Shown here piece by piece: positions 51,306 through 59,707 of a DNA stretch of 64,000 nt. This DNA comes from Phenylobacterium sp. Lineage in GTDB: Bacteria > Pseudomonadota > Alphaproteobacteria > Caulobacterales > Caulobacteraceae. The DNA lies in NCBI RefSeq assembly GCF_016124325.1, contig NZ_WGNY01000016.1:89148-153147 (forward strand), written 5' to 3'. Numbering within the stretch: the stretch's first letter is position 1; each line of letters begins with the position of its first letter. The translations under genes and the position numbers were made by a program. The notes below the pieces were generated by a model. The model searched no databases. It was not told where the DNA came from and worked only from the letters and a program-made list of their open reading frames with translations.

Positions 51306-52492
51306 GGGGTCACCTTCGCGCCGGCCTTGATCCAGGCGCCCAGCTTGGCGCGCTCCTCGTCGGTCATGCCGGTCTCGTTGCCCTGGGGCATGGAGGTCGA
51401 GGCCACCGCCCGCTCGTAGATCTTGTCGGCGCGCTGCTGCAGCCCTTCCGCCGTGTCGAACATGGCGCCGTTGGGGGCCACCGGCACGCCTTTGTGCGTC
51501 GGGTGCGCCGCATGGCACATCACGCAATGCCGGTCGACGATGGCGCGGACCTCGGCGTAGGCCGGAACCTCGGCGACCGTCGGCGGCTTGGGTCGGGCGG
51601 TCTCGTTCAGCACCGCGACCGTCACGAAGGCCAGTGCGCCGTAGACCAGGACCTGCGGCTCGAAGCGGCCGGCGTTCTTCAGGTTGAAGAAGTGGCGGAT
51701 GGTCCAGCCCGCGATCCCCAGCCCCGCCAGCCACAGCCAGTTCAGCGGGGCGGCGAAGATCATCGGGTAGTGGTTGCTGATCATGATGAACAGCACCGGG
51801 AGCGTCATGTAGTTGTTGTGGACGCTGCGCTGCTTGGCCTGCTTGCCGAGCGAGGGGTCGGGCGCTTCGCCCGCCAGGACCTGGGCCACCACCTTCCGCT
51901 GGTTGGGGATGATGATCATGAACACGTTGGCGGCCATCACCGTGCCGATGATCGCGCCGACGTGCATGAAGGCGCCGAGGTCGGAGAAGATGCGGGTGAG
52001 GCCGTAGGCGGCGGCGGTCAGCACGCCGAACCAGACGACCGCGAACAGCCGCAGGTTCTGACCGATCGGCGAACGGCAGAGGCCGTCGTAGACGATCCAG
52101 CCGGCGACGAGCGTCCCGAGGCCGACACCGACCGCCTGCCAAGGGGCGAAGGCGACCTTGGATTTGTCGATCAGGTTGAGGTCGGCGCCGACGTAGAAGA
52201 TCAGGCCCAGCAGCAGGAAGCCCGAGATCCAGGTGGTGTAGGCCTCCCATTTGAACCAGTGCAGCTCGTCCGGCATCTCGGCCGGGGCCACCATGAACTT
52301 GATCTGCCGGTAGAAGCCGCCCGAGTGGACGCTCCAGAGCTCGCCGGCCACGCCTTCGCGGCGTTCGGCGCCCGGCTTCAGGTGGCTGTCGAGCCACATG
52401 AAGTAGAACGACGACCCGATCCAGGCGATGCCGGCGACGAGGTGCAGCCAGCGGATCGCCAGGTTGGCCCAGGCTTCGACGTTGGCGATCAC
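51302..52492 (-). CDS. puuD: Urate oxidase PuuD, membrane protein with cytochrome c domain
   Basis: A 396-residue inner-membrane urate hydroxylase. About eight spans (IRWLHLVAGIAWIGSSFYFMWLDSHL onwards) form the DUF989/urate oxidase N domain. A C-terminal cytochrome c domain has CVMCH (residues 323-327) and axial Met in MPQGNETGM. It oxidises urate to 5-hydroxyisourate and passes electrons to the respiratory chain instead of making peroxide. GTG 52492 is the start, overlapping the xdhC stop by 4 bp. It sits between xdhC and allA, matching pathway order. Confidence 0.93.
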   Translation of the reverse strand: MIANVEAWANLAIRWLHLVAGIAWIGSSFYFMWLDSHLKPGAERREGVAGELWSVHSGGFYRQIKFMVAPAEMPDELHWFKWEAYTTWISGFLLLGLIFYVGADLNLIDKSKVAFAPWQAVGVGLGTLVAGWIVYDGLCRSPIGQNLRLFAVVWFGVLTAAAYGLTRIFSDLGAFMHVGAIIGTVMAANVFMIIIPNQRKVVAQVLAGEAPDPSLGKQAKQRSVHNNYMTLPVLFIMISNHYPMIFAAPLNWLWLAGLGIAGWTIRHFFNLKNAGRFEPQVLVYGALAFVTVAVLNETARPKPPTVAEVPAYAEVRAIVDRHCVMCHAAHPTHKGVPVAPNGAMFDTAEGLQQRADKIYERAVASTSMPQGNETGMTDEERAKLGAWIKAGAKVTP

Positions 52493-53436
52493 TCGGGCTG
52501 GTCCTGGGTCAGTTCGAGCAACTGGGCCATGATCGATACGGCGATGACCGCCGGCTCCTTGCCCTTGAGAGTCGGGACGCCGATCGGGCAGGTGAGGCGA
52601 GCGAGGTCGGCGTCGCTCAGCCCATCGTCGCGCAGGCGGCTGTCGAAGCGGGCCCGCTTGGTGCGCGAGCCGATCAGGCCGACGTACGCCAGGCCGGGGT
52701 TGCGCAGCGCCGCCTTGGCCAGCCGGTAGTCCAGGTCGTGGCTGTGGGTGAAGATGGCCACCAGCGTGCCTTCGGGCGCCGCCTCGACGGCCTCCTCCAG
52801 CTCGTCCTCGGACATGATGGTCGCGCGCGTGCCGCTGGCCTCGGGACGCAGGTCCTCGCGGCTGGCCAGCCAGTCGAGCTGGAAGGGGAGCGGGGTGGCG
52901 GCGCGGGCGACCGCCTGGCCGACGTGTCCCGCGCCGAAGATGGCCAGCCGGGGCAGGGTGGGGCGGATGAGCTCGGACAGGGTTCGGACCTCGGCGATGG
53001 GGGTTTTCGGGCTGTCGGCGCGCTCGTCGTGCGAGGGGCGCAGGAGGCGGCGGAATCCGCCGTCTTCGAGACGGACTTGCAGACGGAAGGGGCTTCGGGC
53101 CCGGGCGGCGGGCTCCAGCCAGTCGAGGGCGGCTGCATCCAGGCGCTCGACCAGCAGGCGGACGTGGCCGCCGCAGCACTGGCCCAGCATCGGGCCCAGG
53201 GGGTAGTCCTGAAGGGCGTAGCCGCGTGCGGACTGATCCAGCAGCCGGCGGGCTTGGTCGAGGCCCTGGCGCTCCAGCGAGCCGCCGCCGATGGTGCCGG
53301 TGAAGCGGTCCGGCCACACCAGCATGCGTGCGCCCTCCTCGCGCGGCGCGGAGCCCCGCACCCCGACGACCGTGACCATGGCCAGGGGCTCGTCGCGGCG
53401 CACCGACGCCAGGGCCTCGCCGATCCACTCAGGCAT
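52489..53436 (-). CDS. xdhC: Xanthine dehydrogenase accessory protein XdhC
   Basis: A 315-residue chaperone that binds molybdenum cofactor, promotes its sulfuration and inserts it into XdhB. The N-terminal half has TVVGVRGSAPREEGARMLVW, the IGGGSLE loop and MLGQCCGGHVRLLVE with the cofactor-binding Cys pair. The C-terminal Rossmann domain has LAIFGAGHVGQAVARAA and YVGLIGSRTKRARF. Its start overlaps the xdhB stop by 8 bp and its stop overlaps the puuD start. Confidence 0.94.
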   Translation of the reverse strand: MPEWIGEALASVRRDEPLAMVTVVGVRGSAPREEGARMLVWPDRFTGTIGGGSLERQGLDQARRLLDQSARGYALQDYPLGPMLGQCCGGHVRLLVERLDAAALDWLEPAARARSPFRLQVRLEDGGFRRLLRPSHDERADSPKTPIAEVRTLSELIRPTLPRLAIFGAGHVGQAVARAATPLPFQLDWLASREDLRPEASGTRATIMSEDELEEAVEAAPEGTLVAIFTHSHDLDYRLAKAALRNPGLAYVGLIGSRTKRARFDSRLRDDGLSDADLARLTCPIGVPTLKGKEPAVIAVSIMAQLLELTQDQPE

Positions 53437-55747
53437 CGCCGGTCCTCGCGCGGACGTCGTTCACGGCCTTCAGGATCGCCTCCGGCGTCGCCGGGGCGTC
53501 GAGGGTCGGGACCACCGCATGGCCGCCCACCGCGGCGACGGCGTCGGTCAGGGCCGAGAACACCGAGATCGCCAGCATCAGCGGCGGCTCGCCCACGGCC
53601 TTGGAACGGTGGATCGTGGCCTCGCGGTTCTCGCCGCGCTCCCAGATGGCCACGTTGAAGACCGGCGGCCGGTCGCCGGCGGTTGGAATCTTGTAGGTGG
53701 ATGGCGCGTGGGTGCACAGTCGGCCCTGCGCGTCGAAGACCAGCTCCTCGGTGGTGAGCCAGCCCATGCCCTGGATGAAGCCGCCCTCGATCTGGCCGAG
53801 GTCGATGGCCGGGTTCAGCGAGCGGCCGACGTCGTGGAGGATGTCGACGCGCAGCACCCGGTTCTCGCCGGTCAGGGTGTCGACCACCACCTCGGAGCAG
53901 GCCGCGCCATAGGCGTAGTAGTAGAAGGGCCGACCCTTGTGGGCGGCGCGGTCGTAGTGGATGTCGGGCGTGCGGTAGTAGCCGGCGGCCGAGAGCGAGA
54001 TCCGCTCCAGATAGGCCTGGTTCGCGAAGTCCTTGAGCGACAGGACGCGCTCGCCCAGGCGCACGCCCTCCAGGGTGTAGACGGGCTCGACGCCGAAAGC
54101 CTCGCGAGCGAAGGCGGCGAGCCGGTCCTTGATCTGCTCGCAGGCGACCAGGGCCGCCATGCCGTTGAGATCGCTGCCCGACGAGGCCGCGGTGGCCGAG
54201 GTGTTGGGCACCTTGTCGGTGCGCGTCGAGGTGATCCGCACGACGTCGAGCGGGACCTGGAAGGCGTCGGCGACCACCTGGGCCACCTTGATGTTGAGCC
54301 CCTGGCCCATCTCGGTCCCGCCGTGGTTCAGCAGGATCGAGCCGTCGGTGTAGAGGTGGACCAGGGCGCCGGCCTGGTTGAGGTGCTTGGTGGTGAAGGA
54401 GATGCCGAACTTCACCGGCGTCAGCGCGAGGCCGCGTTTCAGGTGGCCGGGCTTCGCATTCTCGGCGGCGATGGCGGCGCGGCGGGCGCGGTAGCCGCAG
54501 GACCCCGCCAGTTCGGTCATCAGCTCGAAGGCGACGCTGTCGGTGACGACCTGGCCATAAGGCGTCTGGTCGCCCGAGACGCCGTAGAGGTTGGCCAGCC
54601 GCACATCCAGCGGGTCCTTGCCCAGGCTCCAGGCGGCGGCGTCCAAGGCGCGCTCGATCGCCATCATCCCCTGCGGCCCGCCGAAGCCGCGGAAGGCGGT
54701 GTTGGAAACGGTGTGGGTGCGCAGGCGGCGCGAGACGATCTCGGCGGCCTGGAGGCAGTAGGCGTTGTCGGCGTGGAACATCGCCCGGTCGTTGATCGCG
54801 TGGCTGAGATCGGCGGAGAAGCCGCAGCGCGAGGCGAAGTCGAAAGCCGCGCCGGCCAGCCGGCCCTCGCCGTCGAAGCCGACCTGCCAGCCGATCTCGA
54901 AGTCGTGCCGCTTGCCGGTCATGACCATGTCGTCGTCGCGGTCGAGGCGGATCTTGGCGGGACGCCGCGTCTTCACCGCCGCCAGCGCCGCCATGGCCGC
55001 CCACTGGACCGACTGGGTCTCCTTGCCGCCGAAGCCGCCGCCCATGCGGCGCACCTCCACCGTGATCGCCGCGTCAGGGCAGCCGAGCGTGCGGGCGATG
55101 ACGTGCTGGGTCTCGCTGGGATGCTGGGTGGAGGTCCAGACATGCAGGTCGCCGCCCTCGCCCGGGACCACCAGGGCCACCTGGCCTTCGAGGTAGAAGT
55201 GCTCTTGGCCGCCGACGCCGAGCCGGCCCTCGACGCTGTGCGGCGCGGCGGCGATGGCGGCGCGGGCGTCGCCCAGCGTCATGGTCTGGAGAGGCTCGAT
55301 GCTGGCGTCGGCGCCGCGGGCGGCGGCGATGGTGGTCAGCGCCGTGAGGTCTTCGTACTCGACCACGGCCAGGGCGGCGGCGGCGCGGGCCTTGGGCAGC
55401 GTCTCGCCGACCACCGCGAACAGCGGCTGGCCCACGAAGCTGACGACGCCCTCGGCGAACATCGGGTCGTCCCCGGCGAAGGGGCTGATGTCGTTCTTGC
55501 CGGGCACGTCCGATGGCGTGAGCACCGCCACTACCCCAGGTGCGGCGCGGACGGCGGCGAGGTCGAGGCGGACGACGCGGGCGTGCGCGCGCTGGCTCTG
55601 GCCGACGGCGATGTGGGTGAGGCCCGGCGGTTCGGGAATATCGTCGATGTAGAGCGCCTCGCCGCTCACGTGGCGCGGGGCGCTGTCGTGGCCCACCGGC
55701 GCGTGCAGCGCCGACTTCAGGCGGGCGAGGTCGCCGGCGTCAGGCAT
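53429..55747 (-). CDS. xdhB: Xanthine dehydrogenase molybdopterin-binding subunit XdhB
   Basis: The 772-residue large subunit that hydroxylates hypoxanthine and xanthine to urate at the molybdenum centre. Characteristic parts are GEALYIDDIPEPPG, VGGQEHFYLEGQ, the RRMGGGFGGKETQ loop, TAFRGFGGPQGM (Arg/Phe substrate contacts) and GTEMGQGLNIKVAQV. The active-site Glu is in KAVGEPPLMLAISV. It is full length and intact. A 207-bp gap holding a 180-bp inverted-repeat element separates it from xdhA, which would otherwise be expected to abut it. Confidence 0.95.
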   Translation of the reverse strand: MPDAGDLARLKSALHAPVGHDSAPRHVSGEALYIDDIPEPPGLTHIAVGQSQRAHARVVRLDLAAVRAAPGVVAVLTPSDVPGKNDISPFAGDDPMFAEGVVSFVGQPLFAVVGETLPKARAAAALAVVEYEDLTALTTIAAARGADASIEPLQTMTLGDARAAIAAAPHSVEGRLGVGGQEHFYLEGQVALVVPGEGGDLHVWTSTQHPSETQHVIARTLGCPDAAITVEVRRMGGGFGGKETQSVQWAAMAALAAVKTRRPAKIRLDRDDDMVMTGKRHDFEIGWQVGFDGEGRLAGAAFDFASRCGFSADLSHAINDRAMFHADNAYCLQAAEIVSRRLRTHTVSNTAFRGFGGPQGMMAIERALDAAAWSLGKDPLDVRLANLYGVSGDQTPYGQVVTDSVAFELMTELAGSCGYRARRAAIAAENAKPGHLKRGLALTPVKFGISFTTKHLNQAGALVHLYTDGSILLNHGGTEMGQGLNIKVAQVVADAFQVPLDVVRITSTRTDKVPNTSATAASSGSDLNGMAALVACEQIKDRLAAFAREAFGVEPVYTLEGVRLGERVLSLKDFANQAYLERISLSAAGYYRTPDIHYDRAAHKGRPFYYYAYGAACSEVVVDTLTGENRVLRVDILHDVGRSLNPAIDLGQIEGGFIQGMGWLTTEELVFDAQGRLCTHAPSTYKIPTAGDRPPVFNVAIWERGENREATIHRSKAVGEPPLMLAISVFSALTDAVAAVGGHAVVPTLDAPATPEAILKAVNDVRARTGDA

Positions 55748-55752
55748 CGTGT

Positions 55753-55932
55753 GTCATCCCGGTTTCGGCCCCCGGGACCGGCCGATGCCCGGCCCGAAGA
55801 CAGGCTCCGCCGAAGACGGGGACCCATGCGTGATGAATCAGGAGAACGCTCAGGGCGTCGCCGCCGCGGGATTGCTTGAAGCGGTCGGAGCTCATGGGTC
55901 CCGGCCTTCGCGTTCCGCGAAACCGGGATGAC
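55753..55932. repeat. GTCATCCCGG inverted-repeat element, copy 3, between xdhA and xdhB
   Basis: A 180-bp element bounded by GTCATCCCGG and CCGGGATGAC. It contains an inner block around 55824-55902 not seen in the other copies, itself ended by GGGACCCATG and CATGGGTCCC. It interrupts the xdhA-xdhB operon. No coding frame is convincing inside it. Confidence 0.75.
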
Positions 55933-55954
55933 GCCGTGGGGGAGGTGAAGGAGG

Positions 55955-57397
55955 TCATATCGCCACCGCCTCGGCGGCTCGGAGGGTGGGTTCGCCGGTG
56001 GTTTCGAGGCAGGCGCGGACGATGAGGTTGCGGGCGGCCTCCAGGCGGTAGGCGGCCGAGGCGCGCATGTCGTCGATGGGGGTGAAGTCGTGGACGAGGG
56101 CGGCCACGGCGGCGGCCACCGCCTTGCGGGTCCAGGGCTTGCCGACCAGCGCGGCCTCGACGGCCGCCGCTCGCTTGGGTGTGGCGGCCATGCCGCCGAA
56201 GGCGATGCGGGCGTCGGTCACGCGGCCGCCGTCGAGACCGACCGAGAGGCCGAGGCAGACGGCGGAGATGTCCTGGTCGAAGCGCTTGGAGAGCTTGGCG
56301 AGGTGGAACACGCGATCCGCCGCCGGCTTGGGGACGATCACCGCCTCGACGAACTCGCCCGGCTGGCGGTCCTGCTTTCCGTAGGCGAGGAAGTAGGCCT
56401 CCAGGGGCAGCTCGCGGCGTGTGGCGCCCTTGCGCAGGACGAGCGTGGCGCCGGCGGCGATCAGGGCCGGGGGCATGTCGCCGATCGGCGAGCCGTTGGC
56501 GATGTTGCCGCAGACCGTGCCCAGGTTGCGCACCTGCAGCCCGCCCAGGCGGCGCAGCAATCCGTCGAAGGCCGGATGGAGGGCGGCCAGCGCCGGGTGG
56601 GCGTCGGCATAGCGGACACCGGCGCCGATGCGGATGGCGCCGCCCAGATCGTCGATGGCGTTCAGGTCGGCGGCCTCGTTCAGCGAGACGAGGGTCGCCA
56701 ACTCGCGATGCTGCTTGGTGACCCACAGGCCGACGTCGGTGCCGCCGGCCAGCACCACGGCGTCGGGATGGGCCTCCAGAGCGGCGGCCAATTCGTCGGC
56801 ACTGCGCGGGGCGAGGAAGCGGCGGCCCTTGTGCTCGACCGCCAGGCTTTCGCGCGGCCGGATGGCGGCCAGGGCCTCGGCCAGCGCCGGGAGGTCGGCG
56901 CCCTGCGGATCGGCGCCCATGGCCGCGCCGGCGGCGAGGATCGGCCCGTAGCCCGTGCAGCGGCAGAGGTTGCCCGCCAGCGCGTCCTTCAGGCTGTCCG
57001 GGTCGGTGGGCGCGCCCGAGCGCTGGGCGGCGTAGAGGCTCATCACGAACCCCGGCGTGCAGAAGCCGCATTGGGAGCCGTGGGCGTCGACCATCGCCCG
57101 CTGCACCGGATGCAGCGCGCCCTCGCGGCCCAGGCTCTCGACGGTGAACAGGGCTTTGCCGTCCAGCATGGGCGCGAAGAGGATGCAGGCGTTCACCGCC
57201 CGGAACCGCACGCCGCCATCCGCCGGTTCGCCCAGCACCACGGTGCAGGCGCCGCAGTCGCCCTCGGCGCAGCCCTCCTTCGTGCCCGTCCGGCGCAGGT
57301 GGTAGCGCAGCAGGTTGAGCACGGTCAGCGTGGGGTCGATGTCGGCGGGCAGCTCGCGGACCTCGCCGTCCAGCAGGAATCGGATGGGCCGGCCCAT
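55955..57397 (-). CDS. xdhA: Xanthine dehydrogenase small subunit XdhA (FeS and FAD domains)
   Basis: A 480-residue electron-transfer subunit. The plant-type [2Fe-2S] site is KEGCAEGDCGACTVVLG (Cys43, 48, 51) with Cys71. The second [2Fe-2S] domain has GSQCGFCTPGFVMSLYA and NLCRCTGYGPI (Cys110, 113, 145, 147). The FAD domain from about 200 has VVLAGGTDVGLWVTK and LGTVCGNIANGSPIGD. GGGGGAG lies 6 bases before ATG 57397. It follows the hydroxyisourate hydrolase gene by 1 bp, so uraH and xdhA are in one transcript. Confidence 0.95.
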   Translation of the reverse strand: MGRPIRFLLDGEVRELPADIDPTLTVLNLLRYHLRRTGTKEGCAEGDCGACTVVLGEPADGGVRFRAVNACILFAPMLDGKALFTVESLGREGALHPVQRAMVDAHGSQCGFCTPGFVMSLYAAQRSGAPTDPDSLKDALAGNLCRCTGYGPILAAGAAMGADPQGADLPALAEALAAIRPRESLAVEHKGRRFLAPRSADELAAALEAHPDAVVLAGGTDVGLWVTKQHRELATLVSLNEAADLNAIDDLGGAIRIGAGVRYADAHPALAALHPAFDGLLRRLGGLQVRNLGTVCGNIANGSPIGDMPPALIAAGATLVLRKGATRRELPLEAYFLAYGKQDRQPGEFVEAVIVPKPAADRVFHLAKLSKRFDQDISAVCLGLSVGLDGGRVTDARIAFGGMAATPKRAAAVEAALVGKPWTRKAVAAAVAALVHDFTPIDDMRASAAYRLEAARNLIVRACLETTGEPTLRAAEAVAI

Positions 57398-57398
57398 C

Positions 57399-57740
57399 TC
57401 AGCTCCCCCGGTAGGTGGAGTAGGCGTAGGGGCTGACCAGCAGGGGGACGTGGTAGTGGGCGTTCGCGTCCGCCACGCCGAAGTCGATCGCCACCGTCTC
57501 GAGGAAGGCGGGCCGGGGCAGGGCCACGCCAAGATCGCGGAAGTACTCGCCCACCTCGAATTCCAGCCGGTAGACGCCCGGGGTCAGGGCCGCGCCGTCC
57601 AGCAGCGGCCGGTCGCAGCGCCCGTCGAGATTGGTCACCGCCGAGGCCAGGACCTGGCCGTCGCGGGAGAGCCTGAGCGCCACGCCCGCGGCCGGCTGGC
57701 CGTGCATGGTGTCGAGGACGTGGGTGGTGAGGCCGCTCAT
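57399..57740 (-). CDS. uraH: 5-hydroxyisourate hydrolase
   Basis: A 113-residue transthyretin-related protein that hydrolyses 5-hydroxyisourate to OHCU. The N-terminal SGLTTHVLDTMHGQPAAGV (catalytic His near residue 7), the central RCDRPLL (Arg) and the C-terminal YHVPLLVSPYAYSTYRGS signature are complete. It is the first gene of the minus-strand purine operon and faces puuE across a 109-bp regulatory spacer. Confidence 0.96.
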   Translation of the reverse strand: MSGLTTHVLDTMHGQPAAGVALRLSRDGQVLASAVTNLDGRCDRPLLDGAALTPGVYRLEFEVGEYFRDLGVALPRPAFLETVAIDFGVADANAHYHVPLLVSPYAYSTYRGS

Positions 57741-57751
57741 CAAGTGATCCG

Positions 57752-57765
57752 TGGTCGGCCGACCA
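57752..57765. promoter_or_regulatory. 14-bp perfect palindrome in uraH-puuE spacer, probable operator
   Basis: TGGTCGGCCGACCA reads identically on both strands and lies 11 bp upstream of the uraH start in the only divergent spacer of the ureide genes. The remaining spacer has GTCGC-N8-GCGAC (57796-57813) and the imperfect direct repeat ATTGCAAC/ATTGCGAC. A regulator bound here could control both arms of the pathway. Confidence 0.5.
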
Positions 57766-57849
57766 GAATCGGCCTTGAGGGTCGGAATTGCAACTGTCGC
57801 CCGAGATTGCGACGGTGCGTCCTGCACAACGCCCCGCAAGCGGTCATCC

Positions 57850-58761
57850 ATGCCCGAGCCCACCTATCCGCGCGACCTGATCGGCTACGGCAAGGACCCG
57901 CCGCACGCCGACTGGCCCGGCGGGGCGCGGATCGCGATCCAGATGGTGCTGAACTACGAGGAGGGCGGCGAGAACTCGGTGCTGCACGGCGACGCCGGCG
58001 CCGAAACCTTCCTCTCCGACATGATCAATCCCGCGCCGGTGATCGGCGCGCGGCACATGAGCATGGAGCAGATCTACGAGTACGGCAGCCGGGCAGGGGT
58101 GTGGCGGCTGCTGCGGCTGTTCGAGCGCTACGGGACGCCGGTGACCGTGTTCGGCGTCGCCATGGCGATGGAGCGGAACCCCGCGGCGGTGGAGGCCATG
58201 CTGGCGGGCGGCCACGAGATCGCCAGCCACGGCTGGCGGTGGATCAACTACCAGGACGTGCCCGAGCGGGTGGAGCGCGAGCACATGATCCGCGCCATCG
58301 ACATCCACAAGCGGCTCACCGGCGAGCGGCCCCTGGGCTGGTACACGGGTCGCACCAGCCCCAACACCCGGCGGCTGGCGGCCGACGACGGCGGCTTCCT
58401 CTACGACGCCGACGACTATTCCGACGACCTGCCGTTCTGGACGCGGGTCTCGGGGCGACCGCACCTGATCGTGCCCTACACCCTGGAAGCCAACGACATG
58501 CGCTTTTCCGGCACGGGGCTGAACACCGGCGAGCAGTTCTTCTCTTACCTGAAGGACGCCTTCGACGTGCTCTACGCCGAGGGCGCCGAGCGGCCGAAGA
58601 TGATGAGCGTGGGCCTGCACTGCCGCATCGTGGGGCGCCCCGGGAAGATGGCGGGGCTGGAGCGGTTCATCCGCTATGCGCTGGACCACCAGGACGTCTG
58701 GTTCTGCCGTCGGGTCGACATCGCCCGCCACTGGCGCGAGTGGCATCCGTACAAGGGTTGA
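57850..58761 (+). CDS. puuE: Allantoinase PuuE (polysaccharide deacetylase fold)
   Basis: A 303-residue metal-independent or weakly metal-dependent allantoinase of the deacetylase fold that opens allantoin to allantoate. PRDLIGYGKDPPHADWPGGARIAIQMVLNYEEGGE at the N-terminus, GHEIASHGWRWINYQDV and LGWYTGRTSPNTRRL are PuuE hallmarks. The length is normal. It begins the plus-strand arm puuE, hydrolase, uraD, alc, and is followed after 3 bp by the dienelactone hydrolase-like gene. Confidence 0.95.
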   Translation: MPEPTYPRDLIGYGKDPPHADWPGGARIAIQMVLNYEEGGENSVLHGDAGAETFLSDMINPAPVIGARHMSMEQIYEYGSRAGVWRLLRLFERYGTPVTVFGVAMAMERNPAAVEAMLAGGHEIASHGWRWINYQDVPERVEREHMIRAIDIHKRLTGERPLGWYTGRTSPNTRRLAADDGGFLYDADDYSDDLPFWTRVSGRPHLIVPYTLEANDMRFSGTGLNTGEQFFSYLKDAFDVLYAEGAERPKMMSVGLHCRIVGRPGKMAGLERFIRYALDHQDVWFCRRVDIARHWREWHPYKG

Positions 58762-58764
58762 GCG

Positions 58765-59574
58765 ATGGATTTCCGCACCTGCTATGTCGCCTTCGAGACG
58801 CGGGCCGAGACGCCCCTGACCGTCGCCGGCCGCCTGGATGTGCCGCTGACTGAACCCGGCCAGGACCCGGCGCGGACGCCGGCGGTGCTGATCTGCCATG
58901 GCTCTGACGGGGTCGACGGCCGCGGCCAGTTCCATGCTCAGGCGCTACGGGCCGCGGGCTGGTCGACGCTGGAGCTCGACATGTGGGCGGCGCGCGGGAC
59001 GGTGCGCGGGGCGGTGGGGCGGCCGAAGACGGTGCCCGAGACCCTGCCCGACGCCTTCGCGGCGCTGTCGTTCCTGGCGAAGCAGCCCGAGGTGGACCCC
59101 CGGCGCATCGCCATCATGGGCTTCTCCTGGGGCGGGGTGGTCAGCGTGCTGTCGGCGACGAGGCGCTACGCCGAAGTCCTGGCCGAACCGGGCCTGGGGT
59201 TCGTGGCGCACGCGGCCTTCTATCCGGTGCTGTGGAGCTACAACCGCGCACCGGGCCATGAGTTCGCCGACCTGACCGGCGCGCCGGTGCTGATCCAGGC
59301 GGGCGGGGCCGACGCCTACGACACGCCCGAGGTCTGTGACGCCTTCCTGGGCGGGCTGGACCCGGCCACGCGCGGCCGCGTGACGCTGGTGGTCCATGAG
59401 GGCGCGACCCACGCCTTCGACCGCGACCTGCCGGCCAAGACCATCGAGGACCCCTACGCCCACAACGGCAAGGGCGGGCCGGTGCGCTTCGAGTTCGACC
59501 CCAAGGCGGCGGGGGCGGCGCGGGACAACGTGGTGCGGTTCTTCGGCGAGGCGTTCGCGAAGGTTCCGGCGTGA
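58765..59574 (+). CDS. Dienelactone hydrolase family protein inside the ureide genes
   Basis: A 269-residue alpha/beta hydrolase. The nucleophile elbow is IMGFSWGGVVSVL, so Ser replaces the Cys of classical dienelactone hydrolase. The acid is in GADAYDTPEVC and the His in HEGATHAFDRDLP. The upstream part has TPAVLICHGSDGVDGRGQ (oxyanion region). It begins 3 bp after puuE, which implies co-translation, yet no step of the known urate-to-glyoxylate route needs it. Candidates are hydrolysis of a side-product ester/lactone or an uncharacterised ureide amide. Confidence 0.85.
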   Translation: MDFRTCYVAFETRAETPLTVAGRLDVPLTEPGQDPARTPAVLICHGSDGVDGRGQFHAQALRAAGWSTLELDMWAARGTVRGAVGRPKTVPETLPDAFAALSFLAKQPEVDPRRIAIMGFSWGGVVSVLSATRRYAEVLAEPGLGFVAHAAFYPVLWSYNRAPGHEFADLTGAPVLIQAGGADAYDTPEVCDAFLGGLDPATRGRVTLVVHEGATHAFDRDLPAKTIEDPYAHNGKGGPVRFEFDPKAAGAARDNVVRFFGEAFAKVPA

Positions 59575-59593
59575 GCGGGGCTCTGCGCGGCGA

Positions 59594-59705
59594 TCTCCTC
59601 TCCGCCGCGAAGCGAGAGGGAGAGGGTCGGGAGAGGGCTGGCGGTGCGGCCCGCCCCACCCCGCTCGCTTCGCGAGTCGCCCTCCCCATGAAGGGAAGGG
59701 AAAGG
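59594..59705. repeat. Interspersed palindromic element of a second type
   Basis: About 110 bp with CTCCTCTCC and AGAGGGAGAGG at the left, CTCGCTTCGCGAG (near-perfect dyad) in the centre-right and CCCTCCCCATGAAGGGAAGGG at the right. It differs from the GTCATCCCGG family. It separates the hydrolase gene from uraD and ends just before the uraD start, so the right end supplies its ribosome-binding purine run. Confidence 0.55.
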
Positions 59706-59707
59706 GC

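Noticed and set aside
53291..55879. 862-codon open frame on the plus strand opposite xdhB
   Set aside because: It mirrors the third-position GC of the intact xdhB gene; its protein is Ala/Gly/Val/Arg-rich repetitive composition with no known domain. The same applies to the large opposite-strand frames at 158-2344, 9028-10842, 13901-15631, 23958-26198 and 56090-57436.
55749..55931. 60-codon frame between xdhA and xdhB
   Set aside because: It lies wholly inside a repeat element and has no ribosome site.
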